Source: Diphasiastrum complanatum (lineage: Eukaryota; Streptophyta; Lycopodiopsida; Lycopodiales; Lycopodiaceae). Taken from it: a DNA stretch of 64,000 nucleotides. The notes below the pieces were generated by a model that ran no database searches, was not told the origin of the DNA, and saw only the letters and a list, made by a program, of their open reading frames with translations. The stretch lies in contig CM055093.1 of assembly GCA_029204225.1 (NCBI GenBank), positions 32,623,777 through 32,687,776 of the forward strand, read 5' to 3'. Made by a program: the position numbers and the translations under genes. Shown here in pieces: positions 1 to 13,599 of the stretch; position 1 is the stretch's first letter; the number at the start of each line of letters is the position of its first letter.

Positions 1-856
<856 letters not shown>

Positions 857-2833
857 GATTTGAAGCTTGCAATAATAATTCAATGTGTAATAGACTGATA
901 TTTTTGAATTGCTTGTGTATGTGACAAAGATATTCAAAGAAAAGGAAAGAGAGGAAGCATTGTAAGAGTGAACAAGCTTGCACTCAAGCTTCGAGCTTAT
1001 CGGCAAGTTTGTATTGTTTCATTTTTTTGATTATTTGAATACATTACCCAACGTAGTAAAAAAGTCAAAAGTAATTTATCACTTTCATTTTTTAAAAGCA
1101 ATGTCGTATTTCATCACATACACTAGAAATTAGTTAATATGAAAGAGTGGAATGTAGGTAATTAAAATTCTCAATCCTAGGAAGGTGTGTAGCCCTTACT
1201 TTTCTCCCGTTAAAGGCGCGAGGTTCTAATCTTTCCTTGAATGGAAAAAACTATATGTCGTAGGGAGGGAATATGAGGTGACATTCTGAAATAGGACATA
1301 ATTGCAAGGTTCGGGTATTGTAATTACCACATTCGACTCGAACTATGTTAGAAGTATACATAAAAGTATTGCAATGAATATTTTAAAAAAAATGAATGCA
1401 AGTGAATTTAAGTATTAATAATCATAAATCATTCTCGTCCTTTCGTCATCACACAAGTTTTGACACTCATCTGAATCTAGGTCTAAGTATAATCGTAGAT
1501 TTCGGATCGTGTCTCTTTGATAATGTGAGCTACCCTCATATTCAACCTCGTCTTCTTCTAGTTCTAGTTCTATTTTATCCATACATGGGGGCCTCAAATT
1601 ACCGGCCTCAATTTGGCCTTGTACGATCATAGGAATCTCATCATTTGCAATTGTATCTTCTTCTCCCATCATTTCCATATCATTTGGAGCTTGGATGAGT
1701 GGTTTAGGTTCTTCCAAAACCTCAAAATTGCGTGGTGGTTCGTCGTGTGTATCCAATGTATCCAATGTGGATTACCATAACTAGACATGATCTATGCTTT
1801 AGTGTGTGTAGGGCACTCTAGATTATGGAATTCTCTATAGAGGGGGTATCATTGATTTGCATGCCTTTAGTGATTCGGATCTTAATTAGGTGCTTTCTCC
1901 ATCATTTCTAGGATCAATTGGACTTATTTTGCTACATTTTCAACAAATTTTAGTTATCTTGAGTGATAGGGGCCAATCTCTTCTACAAGGGACTGAACTC
2001 GGGCAATCTAAATATCCTAAATTTGAGATTGATCAATTTTGGTTGCTCCATTCATTATGTGGAGCCTCTGATTTTATCACTCTATGAACAATTTAAGTGA
2101 TAACAACCAAAATTGAGCTAACTCTATTGACAGACTTGACATTAGACCTTTCTTTTATGATATGGGTCAATTACATTGAGAATAGAAACTTTAAGTTATC
2201 TCATGCAATTTCATCATCACAAGGTTCAACTCAAGCTATCTAAATCTAACTTCACTCCATCACATCTTTATTTTTTCTTTCTCACATTGGCTAGTTCAAC
2301 TACTCCTCTTCTAATCTCATTATGTGGCACCTCATTTGCACTCTCATTTGTGCTTTTTACCCAATTTGCAACTGATCCTCGCCTTCATGCCATTTCTAAC
2401 AAATAGTCATGGCTTAACATATAACCCATAGAGGTCTCATGTTAGCATTGGAAAATTCACATACTCATTGCATAGTTTAGGCCTTACACCTAGGAACAAA
2501 TGCAAACATGTATTTCTTTGCTCATCGAAGTTAGCCAAGTGAAAGAGTGAACTTGAAATTTCTTTCCATTGTCAGTTGTCTATAGGAGTGCTCATAACAA
2601 AGGATAATATATATGTTGCAGTTTATCACAAAAATCCCATATGTATTACATGACAAGTTAGAACAATAGGAACATATGCCTTGCAATTAGCTTGTGACAA
2701 TTGAGGTGATTCGTTCGAGTAATCCTATGTCTTTGCTAGGTAATTACCATACATCGTTGTTGGTAATTACCATATATCTTTTCAATGTTGAACATCTTAA
2801 CAATAAGTTCACATATGATGTATGTTCTTGCAG
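857..2833. other. Mostly unassigned; one acidic open frame
   Basis: About 2 kb without a recognisable gene. A minus-strand open frame at 1415-1765 encodes a very acidic stretch rich in Glu and Asp, but it lacks an ATG at its 5' end and matches no family I recognise. It could be a retroelement spacer or chance. A short direct repeat (GGTAATTACCATA) occurs twice near 2740-2775. Confidence 0.35.
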
Positions 2834-3325
2834 ATTGTCACTGATAACGCTAGTAATTGTAAGCGTATGGGCAGTCTAATAGAGACAGAGTATCCAGGTA
2901 TTGTGTGGACACCATGTGCTGCACATTGTATTGATTTGTTGATGCAGGACATAGGTGGCTTCCCTTGGGTGCTAGGCATTACCTCCACAACTCATTTTCT
3001 AGTCTCTCTGGCCATGTTTCACACATATAGTACGTTGGATCTCAAGAAGCCAATACGCACTCGATTTGGCTATCACTTTGTGGTGTTGGAGCGTCTTGTG
3101 CTTGTCAAGGGTGCATTACTTCAGATGGCCGCTAGCCTTGAGTTCATCATCCAGTGAAGTCGTGGTTGTGAGATTGCTGGAAAGAGATTTCGGAGCACAG
3201 TTTTTGGAGAGGACATTTGGCGACGAGCTGAGCAGCTTATGGAGGTGCTATGTCCCATATATTTTGTTCTGCGAGTGGTAGATTGAGAGGCCTGCACTTT
3301 GAGCCTAATTTATGAGTTCATGGAT
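2834..3325 (+). pseudogene. hAT-type transposase fragment (DUF659-like)
   Basis: The translation from about 2834 contains TDNASNCKRMG followed by WTPCAAHCIDLLMQDIG, the signature of the DUF659 / RNase H-like region of plant hAT transposases. After a frameshift near 3157 the similarity continues to about 3320 with a CEIAGKRFRSTVFG-like segment, leading to LRVVD and a stop. The sequence just before 2834 ends in TTGCAG and could be a splice acceptor. Only a middle piece of the usual 600-700 residue transposase remains; no BED zinc finger, dimerisation domain or terminal repeats are seen. It stops where minus-strand Copia sequence begins near 3335. This is a dead fragment. Confidence 0.8.
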
Positions 3326-3334
3326 TTGTAAAAC

Positions 3335-4477
3335 TCATACTTAAAGTCATTTCTGACCTAAATTTGTAATTCTACTTACTGATAATAGATTTGTAGAGAG
3401 TTTAGGAACATGCAAAACTTTTGATAGTAGTTTGAGTTGATCATGTTGGAATCTTAATCTCATAGTATCTTCACCTTCGATAGTGTGAGTGCTATCATCA
3501 CCAAGATGAACATACTTCTTTGTGTTGTAAGGTGTATAAGAATGGAAAATCTCACGTTGATTGGTCATATGTTGAGTAGCTCTAGAATCCAAAAACCATC
3601 AATCATCCGAATTCACATATTTGTCTTTGACCATAAAAGCGCCTGCGTTTACTTTGACTTCAAGAGATGTTGTACCTGTATTTGCTTGTTGATCAAGTTG
3701 CTTGGCTACATTTTTTGCTTTGAGAATTTGGCAATCTTGGATCTCATGGCTATTGCGCTTGCAATACCTACAAAACATCTCCTTCTTCGACGAATATGGA
3801 TTCGATGATTGTTCTTGACTTTGAGTCTGTTCATGATATTTTCTGCTTCTGTCGTTACGAGCCCTTGTTGACATATAGAGCATGAGACGAAGAGGTAGCC
3901 GAAGTGCCTTGAATTCTTCCATTATTTTCTTGCAGCAACATAGTGATAACTCTATTATGATTAAATCTGAGTGTGTTGTGATGATCATCACCCAGTTCTC
4001 ATATGTAGAGGGCAGGTTTGAAAGCGATGTCATAATTGCATCTTGATCATCTATGATTGATCCGACAATGGCCATCTGTTGCAAGGGATTCTTAAACTGG
4101 TTAATATGATTATGAAGAGAATCATTGTTCGACATCTTGAGTGTGAAGAATTTTCTTCGAAGATGTAACTTGATAGTTATGTCTCTCGCATCATATAGTG
4201 AGCTCAGGATGTCCCAAACTTCTTTTGAAGATTTGGCTTTAGCTACATGGTCAATCTGAGTATCTGATATATTGAGGATAATAAGCGCGAAAGCTTTACC
4301 ATCCTTCGATTTTCATTTTGAGTCTTCTATGTCGTCTCCAGGCTTCACTTAGATACCTAGAACAACATCCCACAACTCATTGGTGATTAGCAAGGTCTTC
4401 ATCTTAAATTTCCATAAATGATAATTGGATCCATTCAGCTTGTCTGTGATAAGACTGGTTTTACTTTGAAAATCCAT
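3335..4477 (-). pseudogene. Copia gag and protease region, decayed
   Basis: On the minus strand a gag reading frame starts at the ATG at 4477 and contains LNGSNYHLWKFKMKTLL, the typical Copia gag N-terminal motif. It continues through a UBN2-type gag core to a CCHC zinc knuckle (CRYCKRNSHEIQDC) near 3770. The protease region follows, with the active-site DSGA changed to DSRA near 3590, and ends around LLSVSRITNLGQK near 3350. At least two in-frame stops interrupt the N-terminal part. The 5' LTR and primer-binding site lie directly upstream at 4654-5731. The rest of pol is absent here; the matching next segment lies inverted at 7347 (see findings). Confidence 0.85.
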
Positions 4478-4653
4478 TTGGAACTTTAGTCTGTCGACAT
4501 TAAGAGAGATACTATGTTGTGTTACAATTGGAAATCAATTCTCTAATACCGAAACAAATTGATTTGAACTGAAGAATAATTTGATATCGCAAAAGATATC
4601 AAGTATAAGAGCTTGCGTTATGATATAATAGTATTAGGCCTTGAAGAATCAAT

Positions 4654-4665
4654 GCTCTGATACCA
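4654..4665 (-). promoter_or_regulatory. Primer-binding site, initiator tRNA-Met type
   Basis: On the minus strand this reads TGGTATCAGAGC, the complement of the 3' end of plant initiator tRNA-Met, directly downstream of the LTR. It fixes the orientation of this Copia element as minus. Confidence 0.9.
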
Positions 4666-5731
4666 TGTTGGAAAGAGGTGTGAAAAGGATAGGTCAAATA
4701 GAATCGAATAACAGAATTCGAATGACAAGAATTAAAACTTATCATGCGCAGCAGAATAAACTATCTTCCTATTTCTCTATGCATGACTAGGCCTATCAAT
4801 TTTGAACAAAACAATAGTGATAGAAATCATGTTCAATCTTATAGTAACTAGCTTTAAAATCATTAGTACTACAAAGATTACGTAGCCAAACATTAAACCA
4901 TTGAATTATAAGACAAATAGTAAGAGATTATCAGTTACAAAAGCATTATAGAGACATTCATATTCACATGATACTGAACGCAATAAAAGATAGATTGATT
5001 CAGTAAAAGAAACAAATCAGAATGGAAATGAGCACAAAGGAATTGCGGATCAAAGCTGCGTGCTCTGAGCTATCTCTGAGTAACTGTAACTTTTTCTGGA
5101 TTAAGCACTTCCGCTAATAAGCAGTGAGCGCAATATCAAACTCTAAATCAACTCTAAAGAATTGAGCTAGAATGCTCAAGAATGTTCAAGCTTACAAGCT
5201 TGAGAGAGAGAGAGAGCTAACTATTCAATACTTGCTGATCTCTTGATCACATTATTCAAAGCTATTAAAAACATGAGCAACTATTTATACTAAGCAAAAT
5301 GTGGCAACGTCCAGTGGTAGGACAACTAATTAGGTCACAATCATAATGGATAGTGAGCTAGCATCCATCCAGTTGGTAATTCTTGGAAATTTACTTGTTG
5401 TAAGATTAGGGCAAGTCTTTATCTTCAAGACCAGTGGAATGTTAACTGCCAACAATCAACTGACATGGCCGAAGTGGCCAAAGTCTCCGAAGTCATTGAA
5501 GTTACTAAAGTGGCCGAAGTCGTTGAAGTAGCCAAAGTTTTCGAAGTCACTGAAGTGCCTGAAGTCTTCGAAGTTTGTCGATGATGTCAATAAACATCGA
5601 AGCTACCTATGAGCCATTTTCGAGTAGTTCTGCAGACTGTGTAGAAACACAAAGAAAATTGCAGGTTTGGATAATGAGTTGGACGAAGATTAAAATGTCA
5701 ATTAGTCGATTAGTAGAAGAATAATCTAACA
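4666..5731 (-). repeat. Copia 5' LTR, about 1.07 kb
   Basis: Bounded by TG and CA; on the minus strand it begins TGTTAGATTATTC and ends directly at the primer-binding site. It aligns by eye along most of its length with the LTR at 8979-9880. A short AG run (5202-5216, 15 bases) sits where the sister LTR has a 121-base AG microsatellite. Gypsy coding sequence starts within a few bases of its outer end. Confidence 0.85.
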
Positions 5732-5734
5732 CAT

Positions 5735-7346
5735 TTGGGTAGAAGATTTACCAAAAATAGTTTTTTGAACTCGCTTTGATGCTATGAATTTTTGGTGTTG
5801 CCTTTTGGTCTAACCAATGCACCGACAACTTTCCAACAGATGATGAATGATTTGTTCAGGCCATATTTGGGAAGATTTGTAGTGGTATTCTTAAATAATA
5901 TCCTAGTGTTTAGTAAGACTTTGGCAGAACATAAAGAGCATCTTAGGACTATCCTAGACATCCTAAGAAGGAAAAAGCTCTTTGCCAAGAGTCTAAGTGT
6001 GACTTTTTTGCTAGGAAAGTGTCCTACTTGGGGCATAAGATTTTCGAATGAGGAGTGGAGATCAAGGCCGGTCGTATCCAGAGGGTTATTGAATGGCCTA
6101 TTCTTACCACAGTTCGGGAAATCAAGTCCTTCTTAGGGTTTGTAGAATTTTTCCATCGGCATATTTTCCAATTTGCTCGATTGGCATTTCCTTGAAAGGC
6201 TATAAGAAGCTAAGTTTGAGGGCAAAGAGTCCACTAGTGGAGTGGACGGAGGATATGAATAATTGTTTTGAGTTGTTTAAGAAAAGTGTCACTTCAGCAC
6301 CAATACCAATCATTGGCAATCCTAATAAAACTTTTGTGTTTAGGAACGATGCCAGTGATTATGCTATTGGAGCTGTTTTGATGCAGGATGGACATCATGT
6401 TGCTTATGAAAGCAAGAAGCTCAATCTTGCTCAATCTAGGCATTGTACCTATGAGAAGGACTGTTTGCAATTGTTCATGTCTTGAAAATTTAGCAATACT
6501 ATTTGTATGGAGCCAGATTTGAGGTTTTGATGGATCATCAAACTCTTTGATATTTCTGTGATGGTATAGATTTAAAGGAGAGGCAAGCTAGATGGGCTAA
6601 GCTGATGCAAGTATATGTTATTGTAAAGGAAGTCAAAATACTCTAGCGGATGCTTTGAGTCATTTACCAGTTATTAATCAGTTATGCTTTACTATTAAAG
6701 AACTGTGGTTGTTTCAGTCTCTCCAAGGACTATATGAGTCCGATCCTTTTTTTGAAAACTATTGGCAACCAGTACTTTCTGGGGTCGATTCAGGTTGCAA
6801 GATTCCTAGAATTAGGGAAAGACTGAAATGGATTTTGCTATTCAAAACAAGATTTTGTTTCGTAAAGGCAAGGTGTGTGTAGCGTAGAATTGCATAAGTG
6901 TCATGATAGTCCATGCACATGGCATCCCGGTATGCAAAGAACACTTGACTTAGTTCGAGGGCAATTTTGGTGGCCTAAGATGAAAAGTCAAGTAGAGGCA
7001 TATGTACTTAAATGTGCTAAGTGCCAGTTAAATAAAGCAGAAAAAGCTAGAGGCCTATTACATCCTTTAGATTTTCCTACCGAAAAGTGGGAAAGTATAT
7101 CTATAGATTTTGTGGTCAAGCTTCCACAAATAGGGAAGTGACACGATTTGGTTTGGGTCATTATTGACAAACTTACGAAGTTTGCTCAATTTATCCCAAC
7201 ATAAACTACAGTTAAAGCTCCAAAACTAGCTCAACTATTTGTTGAGAAGCTTTTGAGAAGCTTTTTTGACTGTATGGGTTGCCTTGCGATATTGTCATTG
7301 ATCGTGACCCAAAATTCATTGGGAATTTTTGGCAAGAAGTGAGTCT
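5735..7346 (+). pseudogene. Ty3/Gypsy pol fragment (RT, RNase H, integrase)
   Basis: Plus-strand translation shows the RT core with [15 protein letters not shown] near 5800, where the catalytic YxDD-type position is VFLNNIL, so an aspartate is lost. RNase H follows (FRNDASDYAIGAVLMQDG near 6345). The integrase has an H2C2 zinc finger (HPGMQRTLDLV ... CAKCQLNK, 6925-7040) and a start of the catalytic core (SISIDFVVKLP near 7100, DPKFIGNFWQEV near 7310). Frameshifts and stops occur throughout. It begins directly at the edge of the Copia LTR at 5731 and ends where Copia sequence resumes at 7347, so both ends are rearrangement or insertion borders. Gag, protease and LTRs are absent. Confidence 0.88.
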
Positions 7347-8977
7347 GATCAATGCAGAGTTATCGATATGAATAATAAGACCCTTGCACTCGGCAAGAGG
7401 CATGAATACCTGATATAGATTGGCACATTGTTATTTTAATTCTAGTCAAGCCCTAAAAACCTTTGTTCTTGTCAATAAAGCATTACTATGACATCATCGC
7501 TTAGGACACTTACATTATGCATCTGTATCAAACATGTCCAAACAATTTCTAGCACTTTATCTTGACTATTTTTTTGGCAAAGTCAATCTCCATGTCTGCC
7601 ATAGCTGCATTCTTGGAAAGCAGACTAGGATTCCTTTTAGATCGAGTCATAGGATGCAAGAAAAGGTCTGTTAGATGTTGTTCATTCAGATATATGTGGA
7701 CCTATGCAAAATCCATCATTACTTAGATGCAAAGTATTTCATTACTTTTATTGACGAATTTTCCAGAGGAACAGTTGTCTATTTCATTAAGTAGAAATCA
7801 AAGGCTTTCATCAAGTTCAGACAATTCAAAAAGCATGTAGAAAATCAAACTGATAAAGAATCAAAGAACAGAGGTTCGACAACGGGGAGAATATTTCTCC
7901 ACCGAATTTAAGGACTACTGCTTTAACAACAACATTGAGCAACAATACATTACCTCCTATTTGCCTCAGTCAAATGGTCTTGCTGAGAGAAATAACAGAA
8001 CCTTAGTCGAATCGACAAAGTGCATGTTATCACATGTGACACTTCCAAAGTCATTATGGGCTGAAGCTATTTCAACAGCAACCTATATTTAGAACAGATG
8101 TCCTACTAAAGGTCTGTCAGAAAAAACACCATTCGAAGCTTGGACAGGTACCAAACCTTCTTTATCAAACTTAAATTTTTTTGGATGTACTGCTTATGCG
8201 CAGATTCCTCATGATCTCAAGAAGAAGCTCGACTTCCAGAGTATCAAATGTATTTTCATCAGCTACACTACTTTAGATCAAGCTTACAAGTTGTTTGATA
8301 CTATCGAGTCGAAGATATTCACTAGTCGGGAGGCATCTTTATCGAAGACCTGTTTATCGACCTCAAAAGAAAAGGCAAAGCCCATGTAGCCAAATTGTCC
8401 GACTCGTCCAACATATTGAGCTTCGAAGTTTCTCAGTTGACTATTCCCATTGAAGGTCCAAGCTCATCTACTTTTGACAAATACAACGGTGAATCTGAAG
8501 ATGATGATGTTGAAGTTAGCAACTATAGCATGATGAAAATGATCAACTTCCTCTCTTATCCAGAAGATCATCAAGAGCTAGCAGACCACCTATAAGGTAT
8601 ATCGATGAGTTTGCAGCCTACCTTGTTTAGGAGCCAAAGAGGCACTCGTTCAGCTCAATATCTCTAGAAAGAAGCTATGAATAAAGAGTATTCATCTCTT
8701 ATCAAGAACCAGACATGGACGATTGTCGAATTACTTGCTAGTAGAAATATAGCTTGTTGTAAATGGATTTTCAAAGTCAAGTACAAAGCAGACGGAAGCA
8801 TCAACTTATCACCAGAGGATTTTCTTAGGTATATAATGTCGATTACACTGAGACCTTCAGTCCAATAGTCAAGCATTCTTCTATTTGACTTTTATTATCG
8901 TTTGCTACTACAGCAGATTTGGAAATACATCAAATGGATGTACAGACAACATATCTCAATGGAGTTATTGAAGAAAA
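7347..8977 (+). pseudogene. Copia pre-integrase, integrase and partial RT
   Basis: Starting near 7347 the sequence matches, by eye, the protease/pre-integrase spacer of the related Copia fragment at 61800-61930 (minus). It then shows the HRLGH pre-integrase motif near 7495, CHSCILGKQTRIPF near 7600, integrase catalytic segments (FITFIDEFSRG near 7740; QSNGLAERNNRTL near 7965) and FFGCTAYAQIPHDLKKKLDF near 8180. The start of RT (WIFKVKYKADGS near 8765) breaks off at a position equivalent to MDVQTTYLNG near 8935-8960. Many frameshifts and stops. The RT catalytic centre is missing. It abuts an inverted LTR at 8979. Confidence 0.85.
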
Positions 8978-8978
8978 G

Positions 8979-9880
<902 letters not shown>

Positions 9881-10270
9881 CTCTCACTTAATCTGAATCC
9901 ATGAATGTCTTGACCTTCAAACTTAGTTCTGCACAAAACTTTCTGTGTGTATCCAAGCTTAATGCTTTTGTAAAAATATCTGCTGTCATATCTTGTGTTC
10001 GACAGTACTACAATCTGACCTCTTTGTCAAGAACTTTGCTTCTAACATAGTAATACTTAATTTCGATGTGCTTACTCCTGGAATGAAACCTAGGGTTGGC
10101 TGACAAGGCAATGGCACTTTGATTGTCACAAAATAGTAATGTCAAAGCATATTGATTCAGACTGATATCTGAAAGTAAGTTTCTCAACCAAATTGCTTCC
10201 TTTGTACTACCAATTTCTCTAGGAAATTGATAGTATTAGCATGCTTCATGGAGAGGTGAGGATCATAGAG
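9881..10270 (-). pseudogene. Copia RNase H C-terminus
   Basis: On the minus strand the translation gives TKEAIWLRNLLSD, LLFCDNQSAIALSANP, FHSRSKHIEIKYYYVR and finally TADIFTKALS ... KFCAELSL, then a stop directly before the LTR. This is the normal 3' end of Copia pol. One stop and one frameshift lie near 10010. It is the 3' part of the element whose other pieces lie at 3335-5731 and 7347-8977. Confidence 0.87.
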
Positions 10271-10880
10271 AAATCATTCCTTACACACAATCACCATATC
10301 TAAACATTACTATATTTGTTGGATGAAAGACTGTTTACATTCAGAGAATTGTGTTAATTCTCGGTGCGGAACAACTAGGAGATTTCCTTAGGTCCCGGGA
10401 ACCGTTCATCTTACCAATCATCAACTACGAGAGAACTAGGGACGTAATTATCGTAGTGTTGTTCTAATCCATTCTCCGTCATCTTGATCTAAGAGTTTAT
10501 GTGGTCCTCGGCCTCTCATGACATTCCGTAGACCTTGATTTTCATGACACCCAAGCCAAAAGTCTAGCCAAGTGATATATTTATCACCATGTTAAGTCTT
10601 ATGATCACTTTATCACACCTAAGTGACTACTGTCGTGAAGCTTTTTGACAATCTCCTTGCAATCATGCCTCTGAGAACCTGGAAAACTCTCATTGATTGG
10701 GGAGTACGAGGTTATTAGAATGGCCCCCAAGGTTGGAAGTGGTAATAGACCCTGATCACTCGTGTAAGGGTAGTGTGGGCCCTTTCCCTTGTTGGGGCTT
10801 TATGAAGGGGCCAATCCCTATCGAAAAAATCTCTAACATTATTTTACGAAAGAATGAGAAGCATTGGCTATGGTTTTTCT
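10271..10880. other. No gene seen
   Basis: About 600 bases, locally less AT-rich (10680-10820). Short open frames here show no family motif. Confidence 0.4.
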
Positions 10881-11586
10881 ATAAAGAAATTTCGACATTA
10901 TATAATGGCCACAAATTTTGCATTCTATACTGGTCATCAAACTCTATTGTATTTGGTGAACAACTCAGTGCAATACTGGACGTATTACAAAGTGGTTATT
11001 GCTTCTAATAGAGCTTTTTTTAATTTTCTAATTGTGGTTTGAAAAGAAAAACATCATTACATCATCGATCATGTATCGAGGATACAATCATCACCTGTTA
11101 ATCCAAAAGTGAACGATGAACTTCTAGATGCTGCATTATTTTTTGTGGAAGCAGTACCTGAATGGATAGCGGACATAGTGTAATATTTGATGATGGGTCA
11201 ACCCAATGAATCATTGTCCAAAGTTCAACAAAGAAAAGTGATTGTAAAGGCACAACCTTATCAATTGATTGCAGACCAATCGTATCGATGTAGAGCTGAT
11301 GATATTCTTAAAAGGTGTACTCTACCGCATGAAGTACCAAACATCATTATGTTATCCCTTGATGGAATCGGTGGAGGACATTTTGCATCTGATATCACTA
11401 TTCGCAAGATCTTGCAATCAACATGTTGGTGGCCTTGGATCCATAAAGATACTGAGAAGTATATACAATCATGTGATGTATGTCAACGTACATGCCGACC
11501 AACAAAACATAATTATGAACCTTTACATCCAGTATTGGCTCAAGTACCATTTGAAAAATGGGGGCTTGATTATGTTAGTCCAATAC
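10881..11586 (+). pseudogene. Gypsy RNase H end and integrase zinc finger
   Basis: The translation shows FYTGHQTLLYLVN near 10920 (RNase H end, related to FFTDHQALLYLIN in the Gypsy fragment near 48000). After a spacer the integrase zinc finger follows: GGGHFASDITIRKILQSTCWW near 11370 and CDVCQRTCRPTKHN near 11475, then FEKWGLDYVSPI at 11550-11585, the start of the catalytic core. The longest uninterrupted piece is 11187-11600. The catalytic DDE residues beyond the first aspartate are missing. The fragment stops at a junction with Copia RT near 11594. Confidence 0.85.
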
Positions 11587-11593
11587 ATCTAGC

Positions 11594-11669
11594 GGCCTAA
11601 AATAGTCAAGCATGAGTTGGTTGATCTACCACTTGGAAAGAAACCCATTGACAATAAATGGGTATTTAG
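11594..11669 (+). pseudogene. Old Copia RT, left part of interrupted copy
   Basis: Encodes LVDLPLGKKPIDNKWVF, the conserved beginning of Copia RT. The reading frame is cut inside the codon after WVF by the element inserted at 11670 and resumes in frame at 17834 if the insertion and one copy of TTTAG are removed. The segment is truncated on its left, where it meets Gypsy integrase. Confidence 0.9.
11665..11669. repeat. Target-site duplication TTTAG, left
   Basis: Five bases immediately before the 5' LTR, identical to 17829-17833 immediately after the 3' LTR. Confidence 0.95.
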
Positions 11670-12350
11670 TGTTAAAAATTCACAATTCTAGCTTGACTAG
11701 TTTTGGTCATATGACTTGTAAATAGTTAGATGGTCATGATGTGGCTTGTCACACGTGCCAAATAGCATAGGATTCCATTCATAAGGATGTTCTCAAGTAG
11801 ACCTAAGTGTTAGAACCTTTGGAATGAGTCCAAATTATGCTTAGATACAAGGGAGAAAAAATAGGAGCTATTTTCGGTAATTTTTGCATTGTTGAGGGAT
11901 CTCCAAGATTCCAACCCTAACTTGGTAGGGATGAAAGATCCACCAAAATTATCATTAGGGATAGGTTTAGGGCTACTCATACCTGCCCAAAACCGTGATG
12001 GATCATGTATATATAGGTGATGATATCTCACCAAAATCAATCAAGCAATTTCATGTTTTTTCTCTCATAATGGTGCAATTGCTCTCTATGTTCATAATTG
12101 TTTGAGTACTTGTGATTACTAATGATTATAGGATTGAATGTAGGTCTGGTGTACAATACTCAGACTGTGGGAGGCCGTACTTTCACACGTGTGAATCCTT
12201 CTTCAAGGATTTGGGCCATTTAGTGAGGTTCAAGCATAGATTTTTGATGGATTTTGATGGTTCAACTTGTGCTAATCTTATGAAATCATAATCTATTGTT
12301 TCCCTCATCATTTCAAGTGTTTTAGGTCCTTATTTGCTGTAATTTTTACA
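11670..12350 (+). repeat. 5' LTR of Copia copy 1
   Basis: A 681-base LTR starting TGTTAAAAATTC and ending TTTTTACA. It contains a TATA-like run TATATATA at 12009-12016, the likely core promoter. Its end abuts the primer-binding site. Confidence 0.96.
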
Positions 12351-12363
12351 TGGTATCAGAGCC
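12351..12363 (+). promoter_or_regulatory. Primer-binding site, initiator tRNA-Met
   Basis: TGGTATCAGAGCC lies directly after the LTR with no spacer, the standard arrangement for plant Copia elements. Confidence 0.95.
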
Positions 12364-13161
12364 TAAAGGCTGAAATGAGCTAAATCCTTGGTTTTCATTC
12401 AATTTGATCACAATTTTTGATCTAAATCTTGTGTAGATTGGATCTTAGCATCTAGTATTGATTCTAGAACTCAAAGTGAGTCAAATACATTGGAGATTGG
12501 TGTTGTGTGACTTCATTTGCAGGTGTTTAGGTGTCTAAAACCAGAGGCAAAGTTGAATTCAATTCACATTACCAAGATAGCAAGTTTTGCTTGCTCCAAG
12601 CATTGATTTCTAAGCGAGTTTTGGAGGTGATTTCATAGAGAAGGCTTTCTAGCATTCAAGGAGAGGGAAGATCAGAGTTTTGGGGACTCTTCAAGGCTGT
12701 TCTAAGGTGTAGTAGACACCTCCTAAAGTGATTTAGGTTCAGTCCAACCATTGCTTGACTTATGCACCAAATTAGATCAATTTTTCATCAATTTTGATCA
12801 TTTTTTGCTTGTGATTGGATAGTAGATTGTGTTGCATCCTCATTAAGTTCCATTTAGATCTTTTACAAGTGATTTTGGAAGTATATTAGGTTGCTGAAAT
12901 TCACTCTTGATCAGATCATTTGGAAGCTTTAATGTTCTTTATAGAAAGAGGGACAATTCTACTAGTATTGTCTACTTCAATCAAGCAAGTGCATTGTTTC
13001 TAGTATTCTATGATTTGATTTTGTTAGAGATCATTCTTTGATCTTTATAGGAAGTCTATTACTGATCTTTTCAGGTCCCTAAGAAGTGGGATAAGGTAGA
13101 CCTTCAATCAAATCAATAGAAGTAACCTTCATTTGTGTCAAGTCCTTGATTAGGAGACTAG
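12364..13161 (+). other. Untranslated leader of Copia copy 1
   Basis: About 800 bases between primer-binding site and gag ATG with no long reading frame. The homologous leader is present in copy 2 (about 59129-59919, minus). Confidence 0.8.
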
Positions 13162-13599
13162 ATGGCATCTATAAATGCATATCTTTTGGATACTAAAGAA
13201 AGGATCAACAAAACTAACTATTCCATATGGAAAGTTAGAATGGAATCTATCATGATCATGCAAGATCTGATGGAAATTGTAAATGGTAAGGAGGGTGAAC
13301 CTATTCATCCTCAAGAAAAAGCCAAATACATCAAGAGGTGCAATGTTGCACTACATTGCATAAAAATGAATGTTGCAAATGAACTCTTAAGAGAGGTAGG
13401 AGATTGCACTTCAGCTCAAGATGCTTGGGAGACTTTGCAAAAGGTCTATGAATCCAAGAACCAAACTAGAATGTTAGCTTTGAAGAATCAAATCTATAGA
13501 AGCTATCAAAAGAAAGGAGAGAGTGCACATACTTTTGTCCTAAGAGTAAAGGAATTGAACAAAGAGCTAGCCTTTATAGGTGACCCTATCAAAGGATGA
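13162..13599 (+). CDS. Copia gag N-terminal part, ends at a frameshift
   Basis: The ATG at 13162 opens a frame of 145 codons with the Copia gag signature NKTNYSIWKVRMESIM near residue 14 and a UBN2-type gag core (AWETLQKVYESKNQTRML). Gag forms the cytoplasmic virus-like particle of the element. The frame closes at TGA 13597-13599 because of an AAA run at 13591-13593 where sister copy 2 has AA. The following frame (from 13580) carries the rest of gag and pol, so the break is a single-base insertion in an otherwise continuous polyprotein. Normal Copia elements encode gag and pol in one frame. Confidence 0.93.
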   Translation: MASINAYLLDTKERINKTNYSIWKVRMESIMIMQDLMEIVNGKEGEPIHPQEKAKYIKRCNVALHCIKMNVANELLREVGDCTSAQDAWETLQKVYESKNQTRMLALKNQIYRSYQKKGESAHTFVLRVKELNKELAFIGDPIKG